NCBI RefSeq assembly: GCF_024580145.1
Contig: NZ_JANINI010000017.1
Span: 1 to 64,000 of the forward strand
DNA: 64,000 nucleotides
Direction: 5' to 3'
Source: Methyloversatilis sp. XJ19-49
GTDB lineage: Bacteria > Pseudomonadota > Gammaproteobacteria > Burkholderiales > Rhodocyclaceae
Part shown: piece after piece, positions 53,393 to 64,000 of the stretch
How the letters are laid out: every line of letters begins with the position of its first letter
Position numbering within the stretch: the first letter of the stretch is position 1
Translations under genes and position numbers: made by a program
The notes under the pieces: model-generated
Database searches by the model: none
What the model was told of the DNA's origin: nothing
Seen by the model: only the letters and a program-made list of their open reading frames with translations

Positions 53393-54592
53393 ATGACACG
53401 ACAGATCCAGGATGCCTACATCGTCGCCGCAAAACGCACGGCCGTGGCGCGCAAGAACGGTGCCTTCCGCCATGTGCGGCCGGACGACATGCTGGCGCAC
53501 GTGCTGCGCGGCACGGTCGACGCCGTGCCGGCCTTCGACCTGAACGACATCGGCGACGTGGTTGTCGGCTGCGCGATGCCGGAAGCGGAGCAGGGCATGA
53601 ATGTGGCGCGCATCGGCGTGCTGCTGGCCGGCTTTCCGGTGTCGGTGCCGGGCATCACGGTGAACCGTTTCTGCGCCAGCGGCCTGAATGCCGTGGCCGA
53701 TGCGGCGATGAAGATCATGACCGGCCAGTGCGACATCGCCATCGGCGCCGGCACCGAATCGATGACCGTCATGCCGACCATGATGGGCAACAAGGTCACC
53801 GTGAATCCGCGCGCCTTCGAGTCGGACGAGCACGTCGCCATCGCCTACGGCATGGGGCTCACCGCGGAAAAGGTGGTGCAGCAATACAAGGTGTCGCGCG
53901 AGGACCAGGACGCCTTCGCGCTGGCGTCGCACCACAAGGCACTGGCCGCGATCGCCGCCGGCCGCTTCCGCGACGAGGTGCTGCCCTACACCGTGCGCAG
54001 CCACCTGCCCGATCTCGCGAGCAACACGGTGCGCCTGACCGAGCGCGTTTTCGACACCGACGAAGGTCCGCGCGCCGATTCCAGCGCGGAAGCGCTGGCG
54101 AAGCTGCGTCCAGCGTTTTCGGCACGCGGCTCGGTGACCGCCGGCAACAGTTCGCAGATGTCGGATGGCGCGGCGGCCGTGCTGCTGATGTCTGAAGCCG
54201 CCATGCAGCGCACCGGTGCCGTGCCGATCGCGCGATTCCGCAGCTTCGCGGTGGCCGGCGTGCCGCCGGAAATCATGGGCATCGGCCCGGTCGAGGCGAT
54301 CCCGAAGGCGCTCAAGCTGGCCGGCCTCGCGCAGGACGACATCGACTGGATCGAACTGAACGAAGCCTTCGCGGCGCAGGCGCTGGCGGTGATGCGCACG
54401 CTGGGGCTGGATCCGGCGAAGGTGAATCCGATTGGCGGCGCCATCGCGCTCGGTCACCCGCTGGGTGCCACCGGCGCCATCCGCACCGCGACCGTCATTG
54501 CCGCCATGCAGCGCGGCGAGGCGCGTACCGGCATGGTGACGATGTGCATCGGCACCGGCATGGGCGCCGCGGGGATATTCGAGAAGATGTGA
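53393..54592 (+). CDS. fadA: Acetyl-CoA acyltransferase (thiolase, FadA-like)
   Basis: The 399-residue protein begins MTRQIQDAYIVAAKRTAVAR and has the thiolase Cys in VNRFCASGLNAVADA, then GNSSQMSDGAAAVLLMSE, NEAFAAQALAVMR, GHPLGATGAIR and MCIGTGMGAA. It completes beta-oxidation with the previous fusion. Length is the family norm. It starts 10 bp after the hydratase stop, with GAGGAG. Confidence 0.92.
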   Translation: MTRQIQDAYIVAAKRTAVARKNGAFRHVRPDDMLAHVLRGTVDAVPAFDLNDIGDVVVGCAMPEAEQGMNVARIGVLLAGFPVSVPGITVNRFCASGLNAVADAAMKIMTGQCDIAIGAGTESMTVMPTMMGNKVTVNPRAFESDEHVAIAYGMGLTAEKVVQQYKVSREDQDAFALASHHKALAAIAAGRFRDEVLPYTVRSHLPDLASNTVRLTERVFDTDEGPRADSSAEALAKLRPAFSARGSVTAGNSSQMSDGAAAVLLMSEAAMQRTGAVPIARFRSFAVAGVPPEIMGIGPVEAIPKALKLAGLAQDDIDWIELNEAFAAQALAVMRTLGLDPAKVNPIGGAIALGHPLGATGAIRTATVIAAMQRGEARTGMVTMCIGTGMGAAGIFEKM

Positions 54593-54614
54593 GCGCGCGT
54601 CAGCGCAGAGGGTC

Positions 54615-54637
54615 GGAACCGGCGCCATGCCGGTCCC
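54615..54637. terminator. Possible terminator hairpin between converging genes
   Basis: GGAACCGGC (54615-54623) and GCCGGTCCC (54629-54637) pair at 8 of 9 positions with a 5-base loop, between fadA (+) and dsbC (-). No T run is present, so this is weak. Confidence 0.35.
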
Positions 54638-54645
54638 GATCAGCC

Positions 54646-55365
54646 TTACTTGATGCCGGCCAGGCGCTTTTCGAGTTGCGCGACCGGCACATAACCCGGA
54701 ATACGCTCGCCCGTGCTGAGGAAGATGGTCGGCGTACCGCGTACGCGGTACTTCTCGCCCAGCGCCGCTGCTTTCTGGAAGCCGGCCATGTCGCACGATG
54801 CGGCCGCCGATGCCGGCGCAACATTCGTGGTCATCCAGTCACTCCACGCCTTCACGCGGTCGGGCGAGCACCAGATCGCTTCCGACTTCTTGACCGAATC
54901 CGGGCCGAGCACCGGCGTCAGGAAGGTGTAGACGGTCACGTTGTCCATCGTCAGCAGTTCCTTCGCCAACTTCTTGCAGTAGCCGCAGTTCGGGTCTTCG
55001 AAGGTGGCGATGACCCGCTTGCCGCTGCCCCGTACCTGCTTGATCGCGAGCTCGAGCGGCAGTTCGGCGAAGTTGATGCCTGACAGCTGATTCACCCGCT
55101 GCTGCGTGATGTTCTGGCGCGACTTCGCGTCAAGGATTTCGCCCAGGATGAGGTAATTCGCCTTCTCGTCGGTGTACAGGATTTCGCCGCCGATGCGGAC
55201 CTCATACAGGCCGAGGTAAGGCGTCTTGGTGACGCCTTCGACCTTTGAGCCGTTGCCGATGGCGGTTTCGACGGCGGTCTTGATCGAATCTTCAACCGGA
55301 CCCGCGAAGGCGACCGATGCGGCGGCGAGCGCGCACATCAGTGCGGCGGTGTGCTTGATGGACAT
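54646..55365 (-). CDS. dsbC: Thiol:disulfide interchange protein DsbC
   Basis: The 239-residue periplasmic protein has a signal peptide (AALMCALAAASVAFA), an N-terminal dimerisation domain and a thioredoxin domain with the active-site CGYC in FEDPNCGYCKKL and the cis-Pro loop RGTPTIFLS. It isomerises wrong disulfides in exported proteins and is kept reduced by DsbD. The start 55365 follows AGGAGTTTTC; the ORF can run upstream but the signal begins here. Confidence 0.93.
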   Translation of the reverse strand: MSIKHTAALMCALAAASVAFAGPVEDSIKTAVETAIGNGSKVEGVTKTPYLGLYEVRIGGEILYTDEKANYLILGEILDAKSRQNITQQRVNQLSGINFAELPLELAIKQVRGSGKRVIATFEDPNCGYCKKLAKELLTMDNVTVYTFLTPVLGPDSVKKSEAIWCSPDRVKAWSDWMTTNVAPASAAASCDMAGFQKAAALGEKYRVRGTPTIFLSTGERIPGYVPVAQLEKRLAGIK

Positions 55366-55440
55366 GAAAACTCCTGTTGGGGCGCTGTGTTGGCGGCCCC
55401 GATGGGCCAGATTCAGTGCGTGTGTTGTTTCGTGCGCCAA

Positions 55441-56607
55441 TTAACCGAGCGCGTAGCGTACCAGCGCATTGCGTAGGACAGGCATGCCCTGTGTCAGGTT
55501 CAGCCCGGTATTCCTGAGCCAGGCCAGCGCCGGCCACGCCGGGCGGAACAGTTCGTGCAGTGCATGCGTCGTCAGTTGCAGCGCCTGCACCTCTTCGGCC
55601 CGCTTGCGCTCGTAGCGGCGCAGCACGCGCACGTCGCCCAGCACGCTGCGATTGGTGTCGGCCAGCACGCTGGCGAGCACGCGGACGTCGGCAAAACCCA
55701 GATTTACGCCGTGACCCGACAACGGGTGGATGGCATGCGCCGCATCGCCGACCAGCGCCACGCCCGGTGCGATCACCTTCGGTACCTGCATCAGGCGCAG
55801 CGGAAAACCGGCTGCCGGCGTCACCAGCTCGAGTGCGCCGAGAACATGATCGCCCGCGGCCGCAACCTCGATCGCCAGTGTCGCCGCGTCATGTTGCAAC
55901 AGTTCGCGACCCCTGGCTTCGGGCGCCGACCACACCATGGACATGTGCTGATCCGGCAGCGGCAGGAAAGCCAGCACGCCATCCGGCCTGAACCATTGCC
56001 AGGCGCAGCCCAGATGCGGCTCTTCGCAGCGGAAATTGGCGATCACGCCCAGTTCGTTGTAATCGGTGAAGCGCGCGTCCAGCCCGACCTGCGTGCGCAC
56101 CCATGAATTGACGCCATCGGCGCCGACCACCAGTGCGGCATCGAGCGTGCGGCCATCTTCCAGCGTCAGCCGCGAGCGGCCGCGTTCGTGCGTCAGCGTC
56201 GCCGGCCGCGCCGGGCACAGCAAGGTGGAATTGGCCTGCCGCTTCACGCCCTCCCACAGCTCGCGCGCGATCAGGCTCGATTCGGCAATCCACGCCAGCT
56301 CACCCACGCCGACATCGAACGCCGAAAAGTCGAGCCGCGCACCGCGGTCGCCGAACACCTCAATGCGGGCGAGCGGCTGCATCCGCGCATGATCCAGATG
56401 CGCCCAGGCGCCCACCGATTCCAGAAAAGCCGCGCTCGACGGGCTGACCGCATACACCCGCGGGTCCCAGCTCCCGACCGGCCACTCCGGCATCCGTCCC
56501 TCGACCAGCGCCACCGACAGCTGCGCCCGGCGCAGCGCCGCACACAGCGCCAGCCCGGGCAGGCCGGCGCCAACGATGACCACGTCGAACTTGAAATCCT
56601 GCTGCAT
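55441..56607 (-). CDS. UbiH/UbiF/VisC-family flavin hydroxylase (ubiquinone synthesis)
   Basis: The 388-residue FAD monooxygenase has the nucleotide motif VVIVGAGLPGLALCAALRRA, the DG motif LVVGADGVNSWVR and the second FAD motif GVALVGDAAHAIHPLSGHGV. These hydroxylate the ubiquinone ring. Which carbon cannot be told from sequence alone. It starts at 56607; longer upstream starts have no family sequence. dsbC follows after 75 bp. Confidence 0.85.
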   Translation of the reverse strand: MQQDFKFDVVIVGAGLPGLALCAALRRAQLSVALVEGRMPEWPVGSWDPRVYAVSPSSAAFLESVGAWAHLDHARMQPLARIEVFGDRGARLDFSAFDVGVGELAWIAESSLIARELWEGVKRQANSTLLCPARPATLTHERGRSRLTLEDGRTLDAALVVGADGVNSWVRTQVGLDARFTDYNELGVIANFRCEEPHLGCAWQWFRPDGVLAFLPLPDQHMSMVWSAPEARGRELLQHDAATLAIEVAAAGDHVLGALELVTPAAGFPLRLMQVPKVIAPGVALVGDAAHAIHPLSGHGVNLGFADVRVLASVLADTNRSVLGDVRVLRRYERKRAEEVQALQLTTHALHELFRPAWPALAWLRNTGLNLTQGMPVLRNALVRYALG

Positions 56608-56708
56608 CGCGAAAGTGACCGCACGGATGAAAGACCCGCGATTGTCCGGCCGGGCCGCCATTCTTGACAAGAGCCGGTCGCTCCACGACAATCCACGGCC
56701 TTTCAAAG

Positions 56709-56785
56709 GGTGATGTAGCTCAGCTGGTTAGAGCGACGGATTCATAATCCGTAGGTCGAGGGTTCAAGTCCCCCCATCACCACCA
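56709..56785 (+). tRNA. tRNA-Met (CAT), elongator type
   Basis: A 77-nt cloverleaf: acceptor GGTGATG/CATCACC, D arm GCTC with AGCTGGTTA loop, anticodon stem ACGGA/TCCGT with loop TTCATAA (CAT at 56743-56745), T arm GAGGG-TTCAAGT-CCCCC, and encoded CCA. The first pair is G-C, unlike the C-A mismatch of initiator tRNA, so elongator Met is likely; Ile2 (lysidine) is less likely. Confidence 0.93.
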
Positions 56786-56799
56786 GGTTTCAGACATTC

Positions 56800-56830
56800 A
56801 GGCCAGCCTTTCGGGGCTGGCCTTTTGTTT
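56800..56830 (+). terminator. Rho-independent terminator after tRNA-Met
   Basis: AGGCCAGCC (56800-56808) and GGCTGGCCT (56815-56823) form a 9-bp stem followed by TTTGTTTT. It ends the tRNA transcript. Confidence 0.85.
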
Positions 56831-56860
56831 TCCGGTGTCGGGCTTGTTCATCCGCAAACC

Positions 56861-57526
56861 TCATTGCGGCGACGACAGGTAAAGCCAGATTTCATTGCGC
56901 CGCATGAACCAGGGTTTGAATGGCGCGTCGTAGCGCGAGAACACCGGGTCGCCGGTCCAAGCCATGTCGGCGGCGCGCAATGCTGACTGCAGTTTGCCCA
57001 GATGCTCGGTGTAGTTCGATTCTGACCAGAAGCCCGAGTAGCGGATGACGGCCACCTGACCTGGCGATACGTCGCGCAGCTGGATGCGCGCATCGAGGGG
57101 TTCCGGTGCGTCGGCTGCCGTCACGCCCTTGGGCAGCACGAACTGCACGAGGAAGCCGGCTTGCGACGCGGTCTGGGTGACCGGAGCGGTCATCGGCAGT
57201 TTCACGGACGCCGGGGCCTGCGTGACCGGTGCGGTCATCGCGAACTTCTTCTCGCCCTTGTTCTTGCCGAAGATGTATCCCGCCAGAATCGGGAAGGCCT
57301 GGCTGCCCGCTTCGTCCGCGGGTCCGGGTACCACGACCTCGGCCACCGAATAGTCGACGTACTGCCGCACCTCGAAATCGGCGAGTGTGCGGACGACCTG
57401 GTATTCGGGTTCTTCCGTGGCGTGGAGTGGCATGGAAAGGCCGATCAGCAAAAGTGTCGAGACCAGCAGCCTGCCCCAGGCGGGGACGCGCCGGGTTGGC
57501 ACGACGAAGGGCGGAACGGAATGCAT
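56861..57526 (-). CDS. SOUL-family heme-binding protein
   Basis: The 221-residue protein has an N-terminal signal-type helix (LLVSTLLLIGLSMPLHA) and the SOUL/HBP sequence YQVVRTLADFEVRQYVDYSV, then FGKNKGEKKFAMTAPVTQ and VAVIRYSGFWSESNY. SOUL proteins bind heme or porphyrins; the periplasmic role in bacteria is not established. It lies convergent with the tRNA gene. Start ATG is internal to a purine-poor region, so it is approximate. Confidence 0.85.
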   Translation of the reverse strand: MHSVPPFVVPTRRVPAWGRLLVSTLLLIGLSMPLHATEEPEYQVVRTLADFEVRQYVDYSVAEVVVPGPADEAGSQAFPILAGYIFGKNKGEKKFAMTAPVTQAPASVKLPMTAPVTQTASQAGFLVQFVLPKGVTAADAPEPLDARIQLRDVSPGQVAVIRYSGFWSESNYTEHLGKLQSALRAADMAWTGDPVFSRYDAPFKPWFMRRNEIWLYLSSPQ

Positions 57527-57717
57527 CGGAGCGGGCCCTCGTTGTGTGCGTGAGGCTGAGGCCGATTCGTTTCACCGGGAGTTCCATGATTGAGCATCCA
57601 GCGCAACCACGTAGTGCGTTACCGAACGGACGACAACAAGCCGCGTGAGCCGCATCGTGTCATGTTCTGCGTATCGATTGCCTCTCTGCCGTTGATCGAC
57701 GTTGCATGGCCACGTCC

Positions 57718-57929
57718 ATGACTGCTTGCAACGGCATCAGGATCTTCAGCCATGTCGTACTTGGCTTCACGGCGACAGGCATCGCATACGCCGCCTGGAT
57801 CGCCGTCAGCGAGAGGGCCTACTACGCCCCGATCTGACGAAGATTGCGCAGCACCGCGGCTCCGAGTACCTGAAGACCTACACGAAGGACCCGGCGAAGT
57901 TCTGCGACGAGCAGCGCACCGGCGGTTGA
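57718..57929 (+). pseudogene. Remnant of a small membrane-protein gene, frameshifted
   Basis: Frame 1 from 57718 gives about 39 residues with a membrane helix (SHVVLGFTATGIAYAAWIAV) and stops; frame 3 continues at about 57833 with DLTKIAQHRGSEYLKTYTKD and ends EQRTGG at 57929. One base change would join them into a protein of about 70 residues. I do not recognise the family. It lies just before the broken norD. Confidence 0.4.
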
Positions 57930-58031
57930 TGTCCAAGCAGGACCTGACCGATGTCGAGATTGCCGATCTGTCTCATTTCTCGACTGGGTAAGCAAGGTGG
58001 ATAACCAGGCCTGGCCGAGCACCGATCGATG

Positions 58032-58790
58032 CTGGATGCGATCCGGCACCGCTTCGAAATGCTGCGCGCGCAAAGCACGCTCTGCGCCGGCAATTCGATG
58101 GCGATGAACTCGATCTGGAGGCCTGCATCGATGCGCGGGCCGACCTGCACGCCGGGCATCCGATGACGCAGGCGCTGTACCGCTCGCAGAAGCGTACGAA
58201 GCGCGACATGGCCATCCTGCTGCTCGTCGATGTAAGCGGGTCGACCGACGGATGGGTGTCCAGCGGCCGCCGCGTCATCGATGTCGAACGCGAGGCGCTG
58301 CTCTTGGTGTGCATTGCCCTGGGTGCGATGGGTGAGCCGTACGCTGTGCAGGCGTTTTCCGGTCACGGTCCGCAGTCGGTCACTGTGCGCACCTTCAATC
58401 GCTTCGACGAACCGTACGGAAGCCCCGGTCGCCACGCGCATCGCAGCGCTCGAACCCGAACACTTCACCCGCGCAGGGGCTGCGATCCGCCATGCCAGCG
58501 CGACGCTGATGCGCGAGCCCGCGTCGCAACGTTTGCTGCTCCTGCTGTCCGACGGCAAACCTAAAAGTGTCGATGTCGAAGAGGGGCGTTACGGCGACGA
58601 AGACATGCGGGGTTCGATCGTCGAGGCGAAGCTGCAGGGCATCACACCCTTTTGCCTGACCGTGGATCGACATGCCGCCGGACAACTGCCCGGCGTCTTC
58701 GGTGCCCGCCAGTACGCGTTGCTTGCGAAGCTGTCGATGCTGCCGACCGTGTTGCTCGACTGGATGCATCGACTGGTCATGGCAGGCTAG
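58032..58790 (+). pseudogene. norD: Decayed norD (nitric oxide reductase activation protein)
   Basis: Three frames carry consecutive parts of a NorD-type C-terminus: LDAIRHRFEMLRAQ (frame 3, from 58032), then FDGDELDLEACIDARADLHA through the VWA motif LLVDVSGSTDG to RTFNRFDE (frame 2, 58094 to about 58415), then PVATRIAALEPEHFTRAGAA to the stop at 58790 (frame 3). Two shifts, near 58085 and 58418, break it. The N-terminal half is missing. NorD proteins help assemble NorCB. Confidence 0.8.
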
Positions 58791-58849
58791 GGTCTGTTCT
58801 CATTCGATAGCCTGAGCGGCGAATCGGGCACGACGGACTGCCTGCGCAG

Positions 58850-61072
<2,223 letters not shown>

Positions 61073-61115
61073 GATCAGGCTTGCGCGCAGGCGGTATGTC
61101 GAACGGGCACAGAAG

Positions 61116-61316
61116 TCACTTCTGCTTTCGCATCACAATCCACACCAGCAATCCGACGATCACGGCCAGAAGGACTGGAATCCACATTCCGCCGTAACCG
61201 CCCATCCACCCGCCCGTCCACCCGCTTCCGTTCATCATGTGCCCGTCCTGCCCGAGCACCTGGCCGGTAACCAGTGCGAGGGCCGCCGCCATTGCACGTT
61301 CGAATCTGAATTTCAT
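61116..61316 (-). CDS. Small membrane protein next to the copper pump
   Basis: The 66-residue protein has an N-terminal helix ([15 protein letters not shown]), a Gly/Trp/Met-rich middle ([15 protein letters not shown]) and a membrane helix ([16 protein letters not shown]) ending RKQK. The Met-rich loop may bind copper; small proteins of this kind often accompany copper pumps. AAGGAGGAAACCTC precedes the ATG at 61316. Confidence 0.75.
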   Translation of the reverse strand: MKFRFERAMAAALALVTGQVLGQDGHMMNGSGWTGGWMGGYGGMWIPVLLAVIVGLLVWIVMRKQK

Positions 61317-61844
61317 GAGGTTTCCTCCTTCGAAATCGGTCGTGTCGAACACGACGTCAGGAGCGCAACGCTAGGCCGCGCCGCCGGGTCCATCTGTACG
61401 GAGGCGAACGCAACCCGATCTGTCACCCGCCGCCGGGCGCGTCGGCCGCCATCGCGGCAGGCTTTCGCCCTGGGCTGAACCCCGGCACGCTGGCTTGGCT
61501 GAGCGTGTCAGTACGAACACTGAAACCCAAACCGGTTGAACAACAGCCGGGGGTCAATTCCTGATGTCGCCGGACAAAGGTGCACGGCGCCGCCTCAACA
61601 TCCGGTGCGATCCATCGATGTATCGGCACTCAGCGGAAAATTGATCATCGCGATTCGTCCGTGAGCGAAGGTCGGTGGACGGCGGGCTGACATGCACGCG
61701 TGATTCAGCCCGCGCCGGACGACGTGTTCGGACATGCTTTTCACCGCCGGCAGGTCGGGGCGATGTGTCGGCGAATCTCGGCTCACGGCAAACGCCGCAC
61801 ATGGGATGCCTTGCAGGCAATGGATGCATCGGTCACCGACACAT
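61317..61844. other. 528-bp stretch without a confident gene
   Basis: No ORF here has a ribosome site with recognisable protein content on either strand, and no good terminator or promoter was found. It separates the copper genes from the large ATP-grasp-like gene. Confidence 0.5.
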
Positions 61845-63680
61845 TCATCCGGTGCTGTCTGCGGACCTGTGCAGGCAATCAGATTCAGTGATGCCGGTTT
61901 TCGCTGCTGTCGGGGATGCATCGGACGTCCCGGCATCGGCAAAAAGCAGTTCCCTGATTTGACCTCGTTCGGCAGCGGTGGGCCAAACGGCGTTTTCGAG
62001 CGTGGTGGCGTGTTTTTGCGCTGCGATGGCCGCGTGCGCCGGATCGATGCGTCCTTGCGCGTCGAAACCTACTAGGCTGTACGTCTCGTTGACGACGCTA
62101 TCCGGGGCATCGTCTTTCAGATTCACGTACCAGATGGCGAGACGCAAGGTCTGTCCCGCCATGGCATCAAGCTTCGCCTCGCCGCGCACCAGTGCAACGT
62201 ACAAGGCGTGGGGGACCGCATGGACACCCCTGCTTTCGTCGAGCAGGAAAACATAGGAAGCATGCGCAGCCTCGTCGGCTCCGGCAGTACCGGTGCAGGC
62301 CTGCACCGACCGGCCTGAAGCATCGGGCGAGCTGTACACCGGCGCAAAGCCACCACCCGGCGTGCGGAAGTTGGTGGTCTGTCCCTGGTACATCCGGGCC
62401 GCCACCCACTGTACTGCGCCGTTGTAAGCGTAGGCGCGAAGGTCGTACTTCATGGCCTTGGGGGCCCGCTGTGCCTCCGCCGCTCGCGGGTCGTCGATCA
62501 CCCGTTCCCCTGGCGCAACGATGGCCTGGGCTACGTATTCACCCGCCAGGATGTCATGCCAGACCCGCTTCGTCAGCTTGTCTCCCCGATAGGCCGCGCG
62601 GCCGCCGAAGCCGGCAACGGGTTTGAAGAACAGACTGCGGCGCGCGTCCCACAAGCGCTGCGCATCGCCGGCATCCACCACCTCGGTGTGCGGCACGTGC
62701 TCGAGCAGTATTTGCTGCGTGGCATGCGGTACGCCTAGGGCTTGCAGTCGCGCAGCGTCGCTGAACAGCGCGAGGAGCCGCTTGTCGGCGTACAGCGCAT
62801 GGGCCTGCGGGTGCGGTGTCAGCACCACGGCATGCTGCAGGTACGCTTCACGCAGTGCAGCGCTGCCCGGCTGCTCGAGGTAGAAATCGGTCAAGCGGTT
62901 ATAGACCAGATCAATGGCCAGGTCGCCGTGCCACAGCATGCCATCGCGCCATTCGAGCGCAGCCGGATCGGCGATTACCGTTCGCAGGCCATGGCGTTCG
63001 AACAATTGCTGGAACAACAGGAACTCGGGGTAGAGGTACTGATCCTGGGGTGCCACGTCGACGATGGCGATGCTGGCCAGTGCTTGCGTGCTTGCGGACA
63101 AGCAGCTCGTCTCATGCGCCAACGCCCACTCATGCCGGAACATGGCGACGATCTGCTGCTCGAAAAAAATGACGCTGGCCAGTGTCGGCACCATTGAATC
63201 GACTGCCGCGCAGCAGGCACGCTGCGCTCGTGCCAGCACGGCGTTGAGCATGGCCCCGCCAGCGTTGGTGTTGATTTCGATCAGTCCGAGATGCCCTTGG
63301 CTCAGATGGAAGTCATAGCCGAAGAAAGCACCTAGCGGCCCGCGCGCCCCCAGCCGTGCGATGGCTGGCGCCGCGCCCAGCACCTGCTCCCTGTAGGCCG
63401 GAAGCGCCACCACCGACTCAACGGCCTCCATCACCTGTGCCATTCGATGCAGCTGCGGCGTCGCAACGAATACGGGCAGGGCTGCGAAGAGAAACGGCGA
63501 GCGCTGCCGGACCATCTCGGCCAGCCCGGGCTGGCCCAGTTCCAGATCGAGGGCATGCGCCAGCGCCTTCCCGTCGAGGCTCAAGCAGAAGCAAGCACTG
63601 TTGAGCATGTCGACTGAGCTGCGGCGCGCCTCACGAGGGAGCTGTCGCAAGTTAGCGTTTTTGGTGTTGTCGGCGGTCAT
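61845..63680 (-). CDS. Large ATP-grasp-like protein of unknown function
   Basis: The 611-residue protein has ATP-grasp-type segments in the second half: LFFKPVAGFGGRAAYRGDKL (grasp lysine and glycine-rich loop), KYDLRAYAYNGAVQWVAARM and QTTNFRTPGGGFAPVY, and earlier GYDFHLSQGHLGLIEINTNA, which resembles the metal-binding end of the fold and suggests a circular permutation. This suggests a ligase of carboxylate-amine type. I do not recognise the family. ATG at 63680 has a weak ribosome site; ATG at 63608 is an alternative. Confidence 0.62.
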   Translation of the reverse strand: MTADNTKNANLRQLPREARRSSVDMLNSACFCLSLDGKALAHALDLELGQPGLAEMVRQRSPFLFAALPVFVATPQLHRMAQVMEAVESVVALPAYREQVLGAAPAIARLGARGPLGAFFGYDFHLSQGHLGLIEINTNAGGAMLNAVLARAQRACCAAVDSMVPTLASVIFFEQQIVAMFRHEWALAHETSCLSASTQALASIAIVDVAPQDQYLYPEFLLFQQLFERHGLRTVIADPAALEWRDGMLWHGDLAIDLVYNRLTDFYLEQPGSAALREAYLQHAVVLTPHPQAHALYADKRLLALFSDAARLQALGVPHATQQILLEHVPHTEVVDAGDAQRLWDARRSLFFKPVAGFGGRAAYRGDKLTKRVWHDILAGEYVAQAIVAPGERVIDDPRAAEAQRAPKAMKYDLRAYAYNGAVQWVAARMYQGQTTNFRTPGGGFAPVYSSPDASGRSVQACTGTAGADEAAHASYVFLLDESRGVHAVPHALYVALVRGEAKLDAMAGQTLRLAIWYVNLKDDAPDSVVNETYSLVGFDAQGRIDPAHAAIAAQKHATTLENAVWPTAAERGQIRELLFADAGTSDASPTAAKTGITESDCLHRSADSTG

Positions 63681-63731
63681 GTCCTCAGGCGGAGCGCGTT
63701 GGCGATTGACCATCGGCACACAGCGAGTCAA

Positions 63732-64000
63732 GGCGATTCAAGAAAATACCCGTTGCACCGCGGCTGTCGGTGCGCCGGCCCACCGATTCCACAATCGACA
63801 CGACGACCCGCAAGGTGAGCGACCGTGGCGTGCGGCAACGAACGGACACCCTCTCCCGGCAGGTGCAGCGTGGACGATTGAAACCAAATGTGCGAGTGCC
63901 GGAAAAGGTCGCCAAGTTGACGCCGACATCTACGCCACGTTTGCCGGCGATCGGCGTCCACCTCTCGTTCGGCACAGACCCGTACCGCGTTCGATCAGTG
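63732..64000. other. 269-bp upstream end without a confident gene
   Basis: Short minus-strand ORFs here have no recognisable domain. The stretch would hold the promoter of the ATP-grasp-like gene, but I see no clear -10/-35. Confidence 0.4.

Noticed and set aside
56709-56785. Integration site (att) at the tRNA gene
   Set aside because: No duplicated tRNA 3' end, integrase or composition change was seen nearby.

Overview
The window is about 64 kb of high-GC chromosome from a betaproteobacterium. A Rhodocyclales-type organism (for example a Methyloversatilis relative) is my inference from four things: the tuf-S10-spc-alpha ribosomal layout, the PEP-CTERM/PrsT genes, the assimilatory sulfate genes with a DUF934 protein, and the Nit1C cluster. 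No mobile element, CRISPR array or rRNA gene was seen. There is one tRNA gene.

Layout: (1) 1-14.3 kb, + strand: the end of tuf, then the S10, spc and alpha ribosomal-protein operons (rpsJ to rplQ) with secY, infA, rpmJ and rpoA, closed by a strong terminator. (2) 14.3-20 kb: a minus-strand assimilatory sulfate-reduction operon (TauE-type permease, cysI, DUF934, APS-type cysH, siroheme methyltransferase), divergent from a CysB-type LysR regulator. (3) 20-31.7 kb: a DUF839/PhoX fragment, the PEP-CTERM-system TPR protein PrsT, two PEP-CTERM surface-protein genes (the second broken by a frameshift) each behind a sigma-54-like promoter, an Atm1-type ABC exporter, a cyclase-like/lipoprotein/Ser-Thr kinase signalling operon, and an unusual HMA-fold protein. 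(4) 31.7-41 kb, minus strand: a ten-gene Nit1C (nitrilase) cluster with almost every gene overlapping the next, preceded by a near-consensus sigma-54 promoter. (5) 41-54.6 kb, + strand: an MgtC/DUF4010 membrane protein, then a TetR regulator and a complete fatty-acid beta-oxidation and uptake set. (6) 54.6-64 kb: dsbC, a UbiH-family hydroxylase, tRNA-Met(CAT), a SOUL heme-binding protein, a decayed norD, a copper-type P-ATPase with a small membrane protein, and a large unassigned ATP-grasp-like protein.

The most interesting system is the Nit1C cluster at 31728-40975. In other bacteria this family of clusters is linked to nitrile/cyanide nitrogen assimilation. Here it has three additional genes (a GT4 glycosyltransferase, a hot-dog/LnmK-like protein and a MocR regulator), its own sigma-54 promoter with a candidate upstream activator site, and an unusual 116-nt overlap between nitrilase and radical SAM genes. 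The fatty-acid block also looks coordinately controlled: a PsrA-like palindrome sits on the promoter of its TetR gene. Several decaying genes (norD, a PEP-CTERM gene, a MocR scrap, a PhoX fragment) lie between intact operons.
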